From assembly GCA_963691705.1 (NCBI GenBank), contig OY829541.1, forward strand, positions 47,509,661-47,573,660: 64,000 nucleotides of DNA, given 5' to 3'. Every line of letters begins with the position of its first letter. The first letter of the stretch is position 1. Source of the stretch: Viola odorata. Lineage: Eukaryota > Streptophyta > Magnoliopsida > Malpighiales > Violaceae. Positions 1-9,400 of the stretch are shown here, piece after piece. The notes under the pieces are model-generated. The model saw only the letters and a list, made by a program, of their open reading frames with translations. It was not told where the DNA came from and did no database searches. The position numbers and the translations under genes were made by a program.

Positions 1-322
1 GGCAGTATTTGAATTTTTAAAGTTGAGGGGAGGAAGCTGTTTTTTTTATAGTATAGGGGGCCTTCATGCAATAAACCCAACTAAAAATAATTGAATTACT
101 TTCCTTTGTCTTTCCGTCTATTTTTTCCTAGAGATTACTTATTATTTAAAGCACCTTTTATAATTGCGTAATTTCATTTTCAATTGAAATCACTCGATTA
201 ATATTATCAACTTGAAAATAAGAATTTTTTTTTATCAATTTGACTGTCAGGTCTTACTTAGAGGTGAAAGTATTGAACCATTTATACTACTGCCCCTGGC
301 TCGTTACAAAGAGCGTTTAGCA

Positions 323-352
323 CAGGAAGGCTGTCCCAAAATAAACGTCGTT
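323..352 (+). repeat. Left terminal inverted repeat of element A (outer end degraded)
   Basis: Bases 333-352 match the reverse complement of 9859-9878 almost perfectly (shared core AAATAAACGTCGTT). The canonical CTCCCTCC outer end and the TA duplication are not recognisable at 323-332, so this terminus has decayed. Confidence 0.7.
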
Positions 353-508
353 CACGGTTGTCGAGGCTGGAGAAGACGAGGGTGCCCCTGGCTGCCTGCG
401 CTGGTGATGACGACGACGGCTTCGCCTTCGGCTTCGGCTTCGACTGCCTTCCTCGATTCCCTCTTTCTGTGTTTGAAATGAAATTTGCGGGGGAACGAAG
501 TTTTTCCC

Positions 509-516
509 TATTTATA
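509..516 (+). promoter_or_regulatory. Probable TATA box of the DLN-protein gene
   Basis: TATTTATA lies about 110 bases before the ATG at 627, in otherwise non-coding DNA just inside the transposon end. Confidence 0.4.
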
Positions 517-626
517 CCCGAAGCACGAATCAGGTCTGAAACCCAAAATTGCTGCTTCAATTTCTGTTTTAATTTCATTGCATCTCTGTACTTTTAATTT
601 CTACTTTTAATTTCTACTTCTTACAA

Positions 627-1298
627 ATGGAGGGTGTTGATTTCTGGGATGATTCCCAGGATGATAGTTGCATGCAATTTGATCCGCTTATGGGTATGTT
701 CGTACCGGATTCAATTGGAGTCCCTGAGGTTGGGGATGATGTCGCCGCGGTTGTGGAGGTAGAAGGTGATGCAGTCGCGGAGGCAAGGGTTGGAGATGAT
801 GTTAGCGCGGTGGCTGTTTCCGCGGATGCAATCTGTGATATGGAGGTCATTATTGCAGACACCTATGACTGTGAAGACGACGTCATTTTTGAAGAGATGG
901 TGGCTGTTGCGGCGGATGCAATCTGTGATATGGATGTCATTGTGCCAGATACCTACGAAAGTGAAGACGACGTCGTGTTTGAAGAGAGCGTGGCTGTGTT
1001 GGAGGAAGAAATGGTGGCCCGTGTGACTGTTTTTGAACTGGAGGAGGTTTCGTGCTCGCTTGCCAGTGAAGAAGATGGGCATCTCGGGCTGAATCATGGG
1101 CATCCAATGAAGTATAAAATCCCTGATTTAAATCTACCTGCCACTGAAGATATTATGCATACATCAGAAGTGAAGGTGGATATGGATTTCGATCTCAATA
1201 AGTTGCCAATCCGAAATTTGTTCAGGCCTAAAGATGACCCATTCTACGAAGAGAGCTTCATCCAAATGTTACGTATTCTTCTCCCTGATTACTACTGA
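627..1298 (+). CDS. Acidic DLN(EAR)-motif accessory protein of element A
   Basis: This is an intronless 223-residue, very acidic protein that I do not recognise from any named family. Two DLN motifs are visible in the C-terminal third: IPDLNLPA (around residue 165) and DFDLNKLP (around residue 190). They match the DLNxxP form of the plant EAR motif, which in host repressors binds TOPLESS co-repressors. It ends in a conserved tail, FIQMLRILLPDYY. The middle holds two tandem repeats of about 30 residues, ADAICDM(E/D)VI...EDDV(I/V)FEE. A broken relative with DFDLNKLP and FILMLRIHLPDFH lies at the same place in element B (42280-42729), so the protein is a recurring passenger of these transposons. 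The start at 627 follows a TATA-like box and opens a run without stops. A role in repression or in transposition control is inference only. Confidence 0.75.
   Translation: MEGVDFWDDSQDDSCMQFDPLMGMFVPDSIGVPEVGDDVAAVVEVEGDAVAEARVGDDVSAVAVSADAICDMEVIIADTYDCEDDVIFEEMVAVAADAICDMDVIVPDTYESEDDVVFEESVAVLEEEMVARVTVFELEEVSCSLASEEDGHLGLNHGHPMKYKIPDLNLPATEDIMHTSEVKVDMDFDLNKLPIRNLFRPKDDPFYEESFIQMLRILLPDYY
826..995 (+). repeat. In-frame tandem repeat, two ~90-base units
   Basis: Each unit begins with the codons for ADAICDM and ends near FEE. The two copies differ mostly by point changes, and the length is a multiple of three, so the frame is kept. Confidence 0.7.
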
Positions 1299-2188
1299 AT
1301 ATATTAGGATGTTGGTTGTAGACATTATGATGTTGAATTCAGGCCAGTTTTTGCTATATTAGTATTTCTGGTAAACACAATGCTGTTTTCTGTTTGGATG
1401 GCCACTTTGTTGAATGTAGATAGAAGGTGTATATGGTAGTAGTAGGATGGTGGATTTAGGATGGGCAGCTTATTCAATGTAGTCGGCTGTTTAGGGTGAT
1501 TAAAGTGTATGTTTTTTTTGAATGGTCCCTATTTCAGCCTGTTTAATCCAGTTGCATTGATGCCCTGTTCTTTTTCCCTAATCCACTTTGATGAGTTCTG
1601 CATTGTTGGTTTGGTTTGCATATAGAATTGCATGAGCAGAAGCAACTATATTGAGAACGGACTCTGTGTGATTTGCTCTGTGGTGCATCACTGCTTTGTA
1701 ATACTTCCTATTCCTTGTTCATAAACCTGCATTTTATGTGCTTTGAATGCTTGGATGGTGCAAAGACAGGCACCTGGAATGATAATTATGAATGCCTATT
1801 GATGGATTACAAATTGGCCATAATTGTTGTGAATTCATGTATTTTCAATAACAGTCCCCCAAACCCTATTGACGATGTGACCATTCAATGATCTATAACT
1901 GAGCTAGTGCAGGGGCTTGCCCTAGATAACTCTGTACATGCGAGAGCTGTAGTTGGATTCATATTTAGTAATGGAGTCAGCCTTTTTAGATTCTAAACGT
2001 GATGCAATGTGCAGAGTAATGGTCAAAAGATGCAGTTTGTGTGTATCTTTGGTAACTGGTTTGGTTTGGATCCAATGGTTTGGTTTGTGTGTTGCGTGAC
2101 ACTTTGCCCACATCCACTGTTTGGTTGACACCCTCCTTGCCTGTAATGCACCTTATCACATAACCTCAGGTAACCCAACTCACCCCCC
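1299..2188. other. Non-coding spacer inside element A
   Basis: This is the 3' region of the DLN gene and the upstream region of the next gene. I see no credible coding sequence or RNA gene; short ORFs here have no family features. Confidence 0.5.
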
Positions 2189-2196
2189 TATAAATA
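2189..2196 (+). promoter_or_regulatory. TATA box of FAN-motif gene 1
   Basis: TATAAATA is followed about 30 bases later by a pyrimidine-rich leader and then the ATG at 2307. This supports 2307 rather than the upstream in-frame ATG at 2247. Confidence 0.55.
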
Positions 2197-2306
2197 CATG
2201 CCTCCTCTGACCTAATTTTCTTCAACCACAAACTGCCTCTTCTATTTTGTTGTTGGCTGCTTTTCTCCTTTGCTCTTTTAAGCTTCCTCTGTGCAGGTGG
2301 AGAATA

Positions 2307-2690
2307 ATGGATCGTGAGAGGAAGGTAGAGATCCACAATGCTGCTGGCCGCTTCTCAGATCATCTGGACATGGACATCGTGCAGCTGGAGAATAGGATTC
2401 TTCAGACCAACCGGGACATGAAGGAGTTTAATGAGTTGCTGGAGGACTTGAAGGCTAGGAAGGATGAGGTGTACGAAGATGTTGAGCATGAGGGGCTGGC
2501 ACTGACTGCAATCAAGTCATACAGTGAGGCCATCAACCAGCTTAACCTCTCCATTGCTCACGTTAACCAAAAGAGAGAGGGGCTCAACCTGGCTCTTAAT
2601 AGTGCAAGGCTTGCTTCTGCTGATTTGAATCTCTTTGCTAATGCCATTCCAGGCATCCCAACCATCGATGATGAATCTGGGTCTGACTAG
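2307..2690 (+). CDS. FAN-motif helical accessory protein 1 of element A
   Basis: This is a 127-residue protein of unknown function, apparently almost all helical. Residues ~10-65 form a heptad-rich charged helix (VQLENRILQTNRDMKEFNELL...LKARKDEV pattern, described in parts), and ~75-105 a second helix. The C-terminus carries LFANAIPGIPT followed by an acidic end. The FANxxPGxP tail recurs in three other proteins of this window (5898-6254, 42939-43297, 44011-44372), all inside the two mariner-like elements. No enzyme motif or membrane segment is visible. The start is set at 2307 because a TATA box lies at 2189 and the ORF upstream reads through a leader. Dimerisation through the coiled coil is likely; the partner is unknown. 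Confidence 0.72.
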   Translation: MDRERKVEIHNAAGRFSDHLDMDIVQLENRILQTNRDMKEFNELLEDLKARKDEVYEDVEHEGLALTAIKSYSEAINQLNLSIAHVNQKREGLNLALNSARLASADLNLFANAIPGIPTIDDESGSD

Positions 2691-3206
2691 TTAGGGTGTT
2701 TGTAATACACCCAAGTGGTATGTCCTTGGGGTGTTTAAAATAAATAAAATCACTCTGTTTCATTTTCATGTCACATAATTCTTCCCGTAGTTGTGTGTAT
2801 CTTCTCCAGTGCACTATCTGTCATGCTTTATAGAAGTTCAGTGTAAGTAAAACACCAACTACAGATAATTACCAAAAATTGATAAGTATGATCATTAAAA
2901 CAGAATAAACCTCATCTAAATTGGTCATTATCTACAGAACCATTCAACCAAACAACAAGGATGATATGCAACATTCATCACAACAATCATCCACCAACCA
3001 TCTATGTGTAGTGAAGAAGTTGGCCATATGGAATTTCCAATGTGTGCAATTAATCAATTTGTGCAATGTTGTTTTTTGCTAGGCCGAGCTTGTGGCCTAG
3101 CCAGAAGCGACCCAGGGATTTCATGTTTTCACTTCAGAAGCTGTATAGGCAAAAAGTACTCCCAAATTTGCCAAAACCCGCTTCATTACTTAAATAAATA
3201 AACCAC
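2691..3206. other. Spacer with one GGCC dyad module
   Basis: 3' region of FAN-motif gene 1 followed by AT-rich DNA. It contains TAGGCC-GAGCTTGT-GGCCTA at 3080-3099. No gene seen. Confidence 0.5.
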
Positions 3207-3214
3207 CTATAAAT
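3207..3214 (+). promoter_or_regulatory. TATA-like box upstream of the 3275 ORF
   Basis: CTATAAAT lies about 60 bases before the ATG at 3275, suggesting that this ORF has its own transcription start. Confidence 0.4.
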
Positions 3215-3274
3215 CGCAAAAACTTCCCATTACTTCAACTTTGCCCGCTCACTTCTGAAACAAACCCTCATACC

Positions 3275-4252
3275 ATGGCCAGCAACTCAAGCGACCCTCA
3301 TACCAAGCATCCGTCTGCGACCGAAGCACTTGCGGCAGTGCCGTCAGAACAAGGCCGGGTTAAACAAATGATTGATTCAGTCGTCAGACAAATAGATGCT
3401 GAACAGGCGGCCAGCTTGAATAAGGATGCGGTTGCAGGGAATGAAACCTCTGGGTCGGAGGAGAGCGTGAAGGGGAAAGACAGAGCGATTGCCTTGAGTG
3501 ACACAGACGGTGCTGACGGGACCAATACGAGACAGAAGAGAGCAGCACCCAAAGTTTATGGGAGGCTAGAGAGGAGGACCAGAAGGAAAACAAATGCGAA
3601 TGCAGACGGCAATGTAGCCATTCGTCCTGCATTATCGGCCAACCCCACAGCTAAGCCCAACAAGGTACCCCCACGAGTGAATAAACCCTTTCGGGTAAAG
3701 CAGGTTGCTATCAAGGTTGGAGGGAGGCCAAACCCTAGGAAGCTTGTGACGGGGGCAGAGATTAAGGAGGCAGCAGGGCCGGTCGATAAACGCACGACAT
3801 GGCAAAGCTCTAAAGCATCGACCAAATCACAATGCGTGCCCACCGGAGCTCCTCCAAATAAGCAACCGTCTGGGGTTTACCAGGTTGCTATGAAGAAAGG
3901 GCAAAGCTCTAAAGCCTCCAGCAAATCAGCCAGAAAGCGGCCAATAGAGCATGAAGAGGTCGAGGTCGATGCTGACATAGAAGATTTGACCGAGGATGCA
4001 AATGCTGAAGTTTTGGGCAAACACAAGGCCAAGCCCAACAAGGTACCCCCACTTGAATATTTGAGAGGTTGGTTGAGGTTCGATACATTAGACCTGAAAG
4101 CCAAACTAGTTCAAAAACTTAGTTCTGATATCACTCCATATGCAACGTTTGATTTTGCTTCTCTAGACCCCGTAGGAGTTGGTGAGCGAATTAGAACTTA
4201 TATGCATAATATTGGTTGGGAATGTCTACTGTTGGTTTTGGATGCTGCTTAG
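3275..4252 (+). CDS. Basic, Lys/Pro-rich ORF, N-terminal part of a retroelement-like gene
   Basis: 325 residues. Residues 1-250 are low-complexity and basic, with repeats of an AKPNKVPP-type segment (three versions) and QSSKAS segments, resembling a gag-like or nucleic-acid-binding region. The last 75 residues begin a globular domain. After the TAG at 4250-4252 the same frame continues for 41 codons (SELCLEFHTTFW... to a TGA at 4376) with sequence that looks like the next part of that domain. The ORF at 4435-5439 then continues it. I infer that 3275-5439 was one gene of the plant 'putative transposon protein'/Athila ORF1-like class, now interrupted by a stop and perhaps by a short intron ending at the AG at 4421-4422. 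Its presence inside element A may be an insertion rather than cargo; element B lacks it. Confidence 0.5.
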   Translation: MASNSSDPHTKHPSATEALAAVPSEQGRVKQMIDSVVRQIDAEQAASLNKDAVAGNETSGSEESVKGKDRAIALSDTDGADGTNTRQKRAAPKVYGRLERRTRRKTNANADGNVAIRPALSANPTAKPNKVPPRVNKPFRVKQVAIKVGGRPNPRKLVTGAEIKEAAGPVDKRTTWQSSKASTKSQCVPTGAPPNKQPSGVYQVAMKKGQSSKASSKSARKRPIEHEEVEVDADIEDLTEDANAEVLGKHKAKPNKVPPLEYLRGWLRFDTLDLKAKLVQKLSSDITPYATFDFASLDPVGVGERIRTYMHNIGWECLLLVLDAA

Positions 4253-4434
4253 TCTGAGCTTTGTTTAGAATTCCATACTACCTTTTGGTTCGATCATAGT
4301 CGTCTGTCTATTAGGGGAAAAAATAGACTGGATTTTGATGCACCTGACGTTGTTAACTACCAGTTGTGTGATGTTTGAGAGCATTATTCAATAAATAAGT
4401 TCAATTTGTTGGTTGATCTGTCAGCGAGAATGAA

Positions 4435-5439
4435 TTGCTATCCCCTGGTTATTTTAATGCATTGGCTGATTATCCTAAAGATTGGGATTTTACTGCCGCA
4501 TATCAAGAGTTGACTGGTGACCCTACGACTGTCTTTGACAAACACTCCAAGGCACACCAAATCAGAGACCCAACCCTTAGGATGATCCACAGAACACTGG
4601 CTTATAACCTCGCTGGAAAAACTACTGTGTCAGGGAATATGTCCAGACTTGAGCTATTCTTGTTGTGGTGCATGGTGCATGAACAGAGGGTCAACCTAGG
4701 ATATTGGCTGGTTAGGCAACTGCATACCTACCATCAGGGGGCTAAGATGATTTTGGGATCCTTGATAACCAAGATAGCGGTGACTTCTAGAAGCTTACAA
4801 CTTGAGAATACTGATCTCCATAAATTCTGTGATGTTAAAGTACTTGATATGAGAGCCTTCGACCAAATGGGGTACTTCCATTTGGTAGATGGTTATGTTC
4901 ATTACAATGTTGGATTCACAGATGTGGAGGATCATATCTGGGGGAAGAAGTACGATGGAAGACACCTCATCAGATCAATCATTAATGATGGAATACTAGA
5001 GGATGGGCTAGGCCACGGCAGAGACCAAGCCGGAGGTCAAGCCCAAGATGCTTCCAGAGGCGTTGGTGGCAGCACTCAGCAACCATCCTCCTCAAGCACT
5101 CCACCATCATGGGCACGCACGATCATGGAAAGCCAGCTAACCCTGCAGCAGAGCATTCAAGGTTACCAGGAGCTGCTCTTGGAGCAACATCTCAACCATC
5201 AAAATGTGCTCCAAGAGATGAAGAAGTGCCTCCACGAGCTAGCAGGCAGCTATAAGAGGGCAACAGGATGCTTGTGGAATCTCACTGACAATATCAAAAG
5301 CCTTGACCATAACATCTCAGGAATCCTAAAGCATATGTTGGATGAAGCAGCACCCACCGCAGCAGTCCCCCCCCCCCCCCCCCCCCCCCCCCCACCTAAT
5401 ACTGCAGATCCAACCTCACCGAGCGCACCCCCCTGCTAA
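4435..5439 (+). CDS. Retroelement-type (Athila ORF1/plant transposon protein-like) domain ORF with coiled coil
   Basis: About 334 residues, open in frame from about 4423; the first codon given is a TTG, so this is probably an internal exon. The first ~190 residues (YPKDWDFTAAYQELTG, then SRLELFLLWCMVHEQRVNLGYWLV) have the look of the domain found in many plant genomes as 'putative plant transposon protein', related to ORFs of Athila-type elements. Residues ~225-300 form a coiled coil. It ends with a proline run encoded by a C-homopolymer of about 32 bases (5369-5392 region), then a short tail. A retrotransposon-like purine tract (TTAAGTGTGGGGG) follows at 5602-5614. The family call is from memory of motif patterns and is moderate. 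Confidence 0.5.
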   Translation: MLSPGYFNALADYPKDWDFTAAYQELTGDPTTVFDKHSKAHQIRDPTLRMIHRTLAYNLAGKTTVSGNMSRLELFLLWCMVHEQRVNLGYWLVRQLHTYHQGAKMILGSLITKIAVTSRSLQLENTDLHKFCDVKVLDMRAFDQMGYFHLVDGYVHYNVGFTDVEDHIWGKKYDGRHLIRSIINDGILEDGLGHGRDQAGGQAQDASRGVGGSTQQPSSSSTPPSWARTIMESQLTLQQSIQGYQELLLEQHLNHQNVLQEMKKCLHELAGSYKRATGCLWNLTDNIKSLDHNISGILKHMLDEAAPTAAVPPPPPPPPPPNTADPTSPSAPPC

Positions 5440-5897
5440 ATAAATTTAAACCACCAATGATGTATCTTATCGAACTTGATTGCGAATGACTACTCCTTTT
5501 ATTTCTTGCAAATGATGATGTTATTATTCTCTGTATGATGTGTTGATAACTATTTTATGCGCTTGAATGTTGGAGTCTGTATGTGTGTGGGCAATAATGT
5601 GTTAAGTGTGGGGGTGTTTATTCTGAAACTGTCTAGGCCACGGGGTAGGCCTACCCATATTTAGAGATTTCTTGTGAGAGTTATAGGAGAATACTGGCAT
5701 TGGCATGAGGATTATATCACATCTTTAAAAAAATGTATGGGGGAGGAGGAGTATAGCAGATGCCATAATCCTTGCAACATTCTAACTAAAAACCCAATTT
5801 AGTTAGGAAAATAAAATGCATATTAAAAAGTTCAAGTACACTTGATAAAAGAGTAGGAAACAAAAGGCTACATATAGGAAAATTACATCAACGCAAT
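5440..5897. other. Spacer with polypurine-tract-like sequence and GGCC dyad
   Basis: 5602-5614 reads TTAAGTGTGGGGG, the form of polypurine tract seen next to the 3' LTR of Athila/Tat elements (compare 30513-30528, minus strand). TAGGCC-ACGGGGTA-GGCCTA lies at 5634-5653. No LTR duplicate was recognised, so at most a fragment of a retroelement is present. Confidence 0.35.
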
Positions 5898-6254
5898 CTA
5901 CTCATTAGTGGGGACCCCAGGCACGGCATTGGCAAACCTATTCATCTCAGTCCTGCCCTCGTTCACAGCATCTCGCGCCACCCGCAGTGCAGAGACCTTC
6001 TGCTCAAGTTTTGCAGCAGCAAGAGAGAGATGAGTAATACAGTCAGACATTGCAACTACTATCTCGAACGCCATGTAGTCATCCGCGAAGATCTGATCCT
6101 TGCGATGTTTGAGGTCCTCAATCATGTCCTCAATCCGCTCAAGTTCGGTCTCTGTGGAGGTGATATTGGTGTCCAATAACCCAGTGTCACGTTGGAGGGT
6201 TCTGCTGGTGACGCCGTATGCTTCTAACATTGTTCTTTTGTCTGCACGATTCAT
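5898..6254 (-). CDS. FAN-motif helical accessory protein 2 of element A
   Basis: A 118-residue, mostly helical protein. It has a first long amphipathic helix (TETELERIEDMIEDLKHRKDQ, residues ~35-60 in part), a second around residues 70-100, and the tail RFANAVPGVPTNE at the end. It shares the tail motif and general layout, but little other sequence, with the protein at 2307-2690 (plus). The start at 6254 is preferred over the upstream in-frame ATG at 6401: a TATTTAAA box lies on the minus strand near 6376-6383 and the intervening codons look like leader. It is convergent with the plus-strand cargo genes and lies on the same strand as the transposase. Function unknown. Confidence 0.7.
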   Translation of the reverse strand: MNRADKRTMLEAYGVTSRTLQRDTGLLDTNITSTETELERIEDMIEDLKHRKDQIFADDYMAFEIVVAMSDCITHLSLAAAKLEQKVSALRVARDAVNEGRTEMNRFANAVPGVPTNE

Positions 6255-6383
6255 TGTTATTAGGCACCTCCAAGAAACGTAACAGCCTGAAGAAAAGGGA
6301 AAACGAAGAAGGAAGGCGGAAAGATAATGAGAAATGCTGAAACGATGGATGCATCTAAAAAGGAAAATGATGCGGTTTAAATA

Positions 6384-7790
6384 ACAAGCTTGGATTGCCA
6401 ATTGCTTAGTGACCGTTACATGTGAGACGACGTCCCACTGGTGTCGGTTATGGCATGGTGGAAGGATTGATTCTCTGTGGTGTATTGGGAAGGAAATTCA
6501 TCAATTTGAATTTGAGAGAGGGTGAGACGTGTCCACCGAGAATTGCTCCGTCAACCACCTCTGTTTGATGAAGATGAAATCCGGTCAGCTTTTCGTAAGC
6601 TCGTTGACCGTTAGAGGCCGTTTGAACACCCCAAGTGCATATCCAATAAGGGGGCCTGGTTAAAACTACTTCGTCGAACATTTAATAGCAACTGTAAACA
6701 CGAGAAAAGTTAAAGCCCTTTGGAGTGGTATTAAAGATTCTTTAATTAATCGATTGGCTCCTTCAGTATTGGCCAAGCCCTAGGCTAAGCTCGGGGTCAA
6801 ACCCTTCATTGAAAGTAAATGAGACACAGCTAGGCCAAGCTCATGGCCTACCTTATGAAGATAACAAGACATTACATAAGGTAAATAAATATCCAACCAC
6901 AACATGGACAGATCTATTAAATGTCAGGAGACTCGGCACCAGGTTGTGCTGAGACACAACCTGGCCATCAAGCAGACGATCATTAGCCTCTTGCCTCTCA
7001 ACCCAATTTATTGGGGTGGACTCTGAAAGAAAAAGAAGCAATGAGTTAAAACTATCTCAAGGGTTTCACTTTTTGGGAAAGCGAGAGAAAACACAACAGC
7101 ATAATGGGGTTGATGTTAGAATGAGGCTGAGGTAAATCATTGTCGTGATACCTGCAGAAAACTTACGTATAATTGAGCAACATGATCATCATCGTCATCA
7201 TCAACCTCATCATATAACAATAAATATTTCATATCTTATCATCATATGCTACCTATCTCTGAAGAATTTGGGCTATATAATCATCATCATCATCATATAA
7301 TGCATAAATTATCCATTAAACCACTGCCCAGAAAACGCATTGTAAACGCATAATCCATTAAACCACTGCACAAAAATTGCATTGTTGTGGTATATCCAAT
7401 TATCAAAATCCATGATACAGGTCTAGACTATGACAGTGTTCACCTATACATCAACTACTGCCCAAGTAAATGATCTGTACTGATCATTGCATCATGGTAT
7501 CCTTGCCTGTAATGCACCTATAAACTGCACAAAAAGTTGCTATTTACTGCTGACTGCAAATGCAGACACTAAGATTGGTGGATACTGTGATCATCATCAT
7601 TACCCAAAATATAGTTCACTTATATAGTTACTTCTAATGCACAACCAAAAATCCCTTTCCACTGTCTACCACAAAGTACGGATGAAATCCTCATGTATTC
7701 CTGCAAGCATGTAAGAGCAAATTAATCACAGCAGATCCATAACCACACAAATAACATTCAACAAGATGATTGAGTAAGATTACTTACAGG
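6384..7790. other. Non-coding interior of element A
   Basis: About 1.4 kb with no convincing gene. It holds GGCC dyads at 6769-6788 and 6831-6850 and (ATC)n-rich simple repeats near 7183-7210 and 7280-7300. A 78-codon minus-strand ORF at 6448-6681 has no recognisable features. Confidence 0.45.
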
Positions 7791-9400
7791 CTATGGGAGT
7801 AGATGAGCCCTTGCATTTGCAATGATTAAGGAGTCACATGGCAGGATAAGAGGGAGCAGCCCTTGCCTTTCCAAAGACTCCTTACTCATGTGCGGGATTT
7901 TATAAGTGTTATCCCCCAAAAGTTTCAGAATTTCAACAATACATGACTGAAGAGTGAGAAATATATAATTGGACTTCATTGCAGGAAACTCAATAAAACT
8001 CTTATGTACGACGACAACCAATTCAGCCACAGACCTAGCACATTCCTGTTCTTGGAGAGATTGTATAGCCCTAAAGAACCCAAGATCAAGGACATTAAGA
8101 TCGGGAGAGTTAGGGGGTTGACATGACAGTATAACATTCAAGCCAAGAGAGGCAGCAGCTGAAAGGAATTGTTCATCATGAGGCAGGATATGAGTCTTGG
8201 CATTATCCTGTTGGATAATGATAGGATCTCCAATGTTCTCTACAGGCCACTTAGCCCTAATTGACGGCAAAACCTTATCAATCATGAATTTTCTAATGAC
8301 ATCCCTATATATCTTTTCAATTGCCTTCACTTCCATTGACCCCGCCGGTCTGTTTGCACTAGCCCTAACAGCACACACTTCATAAACCAAAGGAAATATA
8401 CCTACTTTTCCATCAAAAGTGCATCTACCATCAGGCGCATACCTAGGCCTAGCTACAGCTGCTAGAAACATAATTTTGGGAATGAAATTAGTGGATTTAA
8501 GTTTCCTTACTGGATCATCCTCGTTTGGCAACAGGTAGTATGTTTGTGTCTTCTTTGTCATGTGAAACCACTTCTCGTCGATGTGCACGACATTGGTCAT
8601 ATCTTGGAAACTCTGGTCAGCAGGAGGTGAATGTGGATCCAGCATTGACAGGCAGAACTCAATCCTTCTTTGCCGATTAGCATCAGTCAAAATATGCTTG
8701 ATGGCATTAGAATGCCGCCTGATCTCTCCACTCTTCATGGCATTTGACAAAGACCTCCTGGATACTTTTAGTGCTTTCGAGAGATTCCTCATAGTGGTCC
8801 TCTTACTCAGAGGAATCTCCCGGACTTGCTGCCAATCAAAGTGAACCCTTTTCCTCCCACTATTCTTGACTCTGTTCAGGCAAACGTTGTGACTCATAGA
8901 TTCTCGGCCCCGTTTCCACAACCTCTGGACAGATCGAATTGAAATGTTGAAGGCGGCTGCAACCTCACCTGTTGACCGTCTTAGAAGCTTCCCGTTCTCA
9001 CTCTTCCGCAACAGCATCTCATATGCCGCAACCCTCTCGTCGTGGCGTAATTCTCTGCGCCGTTTGTTGCATGAATGTTGTCCCGCAACTCACACACACA
9101 AACATACTTACGAAAATGAAAAGGAAATGTATCTTTGATCATACAAAAAAACAGTATTCAACTGAAATATGGAGGACCTTCATCTTCACTTTCCGGGTGA
9201 GGCTCATTGTTTAAGTCTGGAATGTCCTCGGCATTTCCGCCCTCGTCATGTCGGAGCTCCACGAACTCCTCCTCTCCGTCATCTGAGTAACCTTGGTTGT
9301 CGCCTTGCTGGCCTAAGCTTTCAAGATAACCAGCTATGTTAGGGTCTCCGGGAAAATCAGAGAAAGGGTTAAAATCACCAGCCTCCATTGATTGACGCAA
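7791..9400 (-). CDS. Mariner-like (DD39D) transposase, two exons, intact
   Basis: Cut-and-paste transposase of the plant mariner-like type. I read exon 1 as 9400-9178 and exon 2 as 9088-7791, with an 89-base intron (9089-9177) of phase 1, giving about 506 residues, a usual size for plant members. Exon 1 encodes an acidic leader with a DLN motif (IPDLNNEP). Then come a helix-turn-helix region (residues ~110-135, STGEVAAAFNISIRSVQRLW) and the catalytic triad: D in HIDEKWF (~245), D in IIQQDNAKTH (~369) and D in NVLDLGFF (~409). There are 39 residues between the last two, as in DD39D. The ORF is unbroken, unlike the relative at 45192-46677, which keeps the same intron phase and nearly the same length. 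Binding of the CTCCCTCC-type ends is inferred from the family. Confidence 0.88.

Noticed and set aside
6448..7041. Minus-strand ORFs of 77 and 62 codons as extra transposon genes
   Set aside because: No homologue in element B, no recognisable motif or clear promoter; likely chance.
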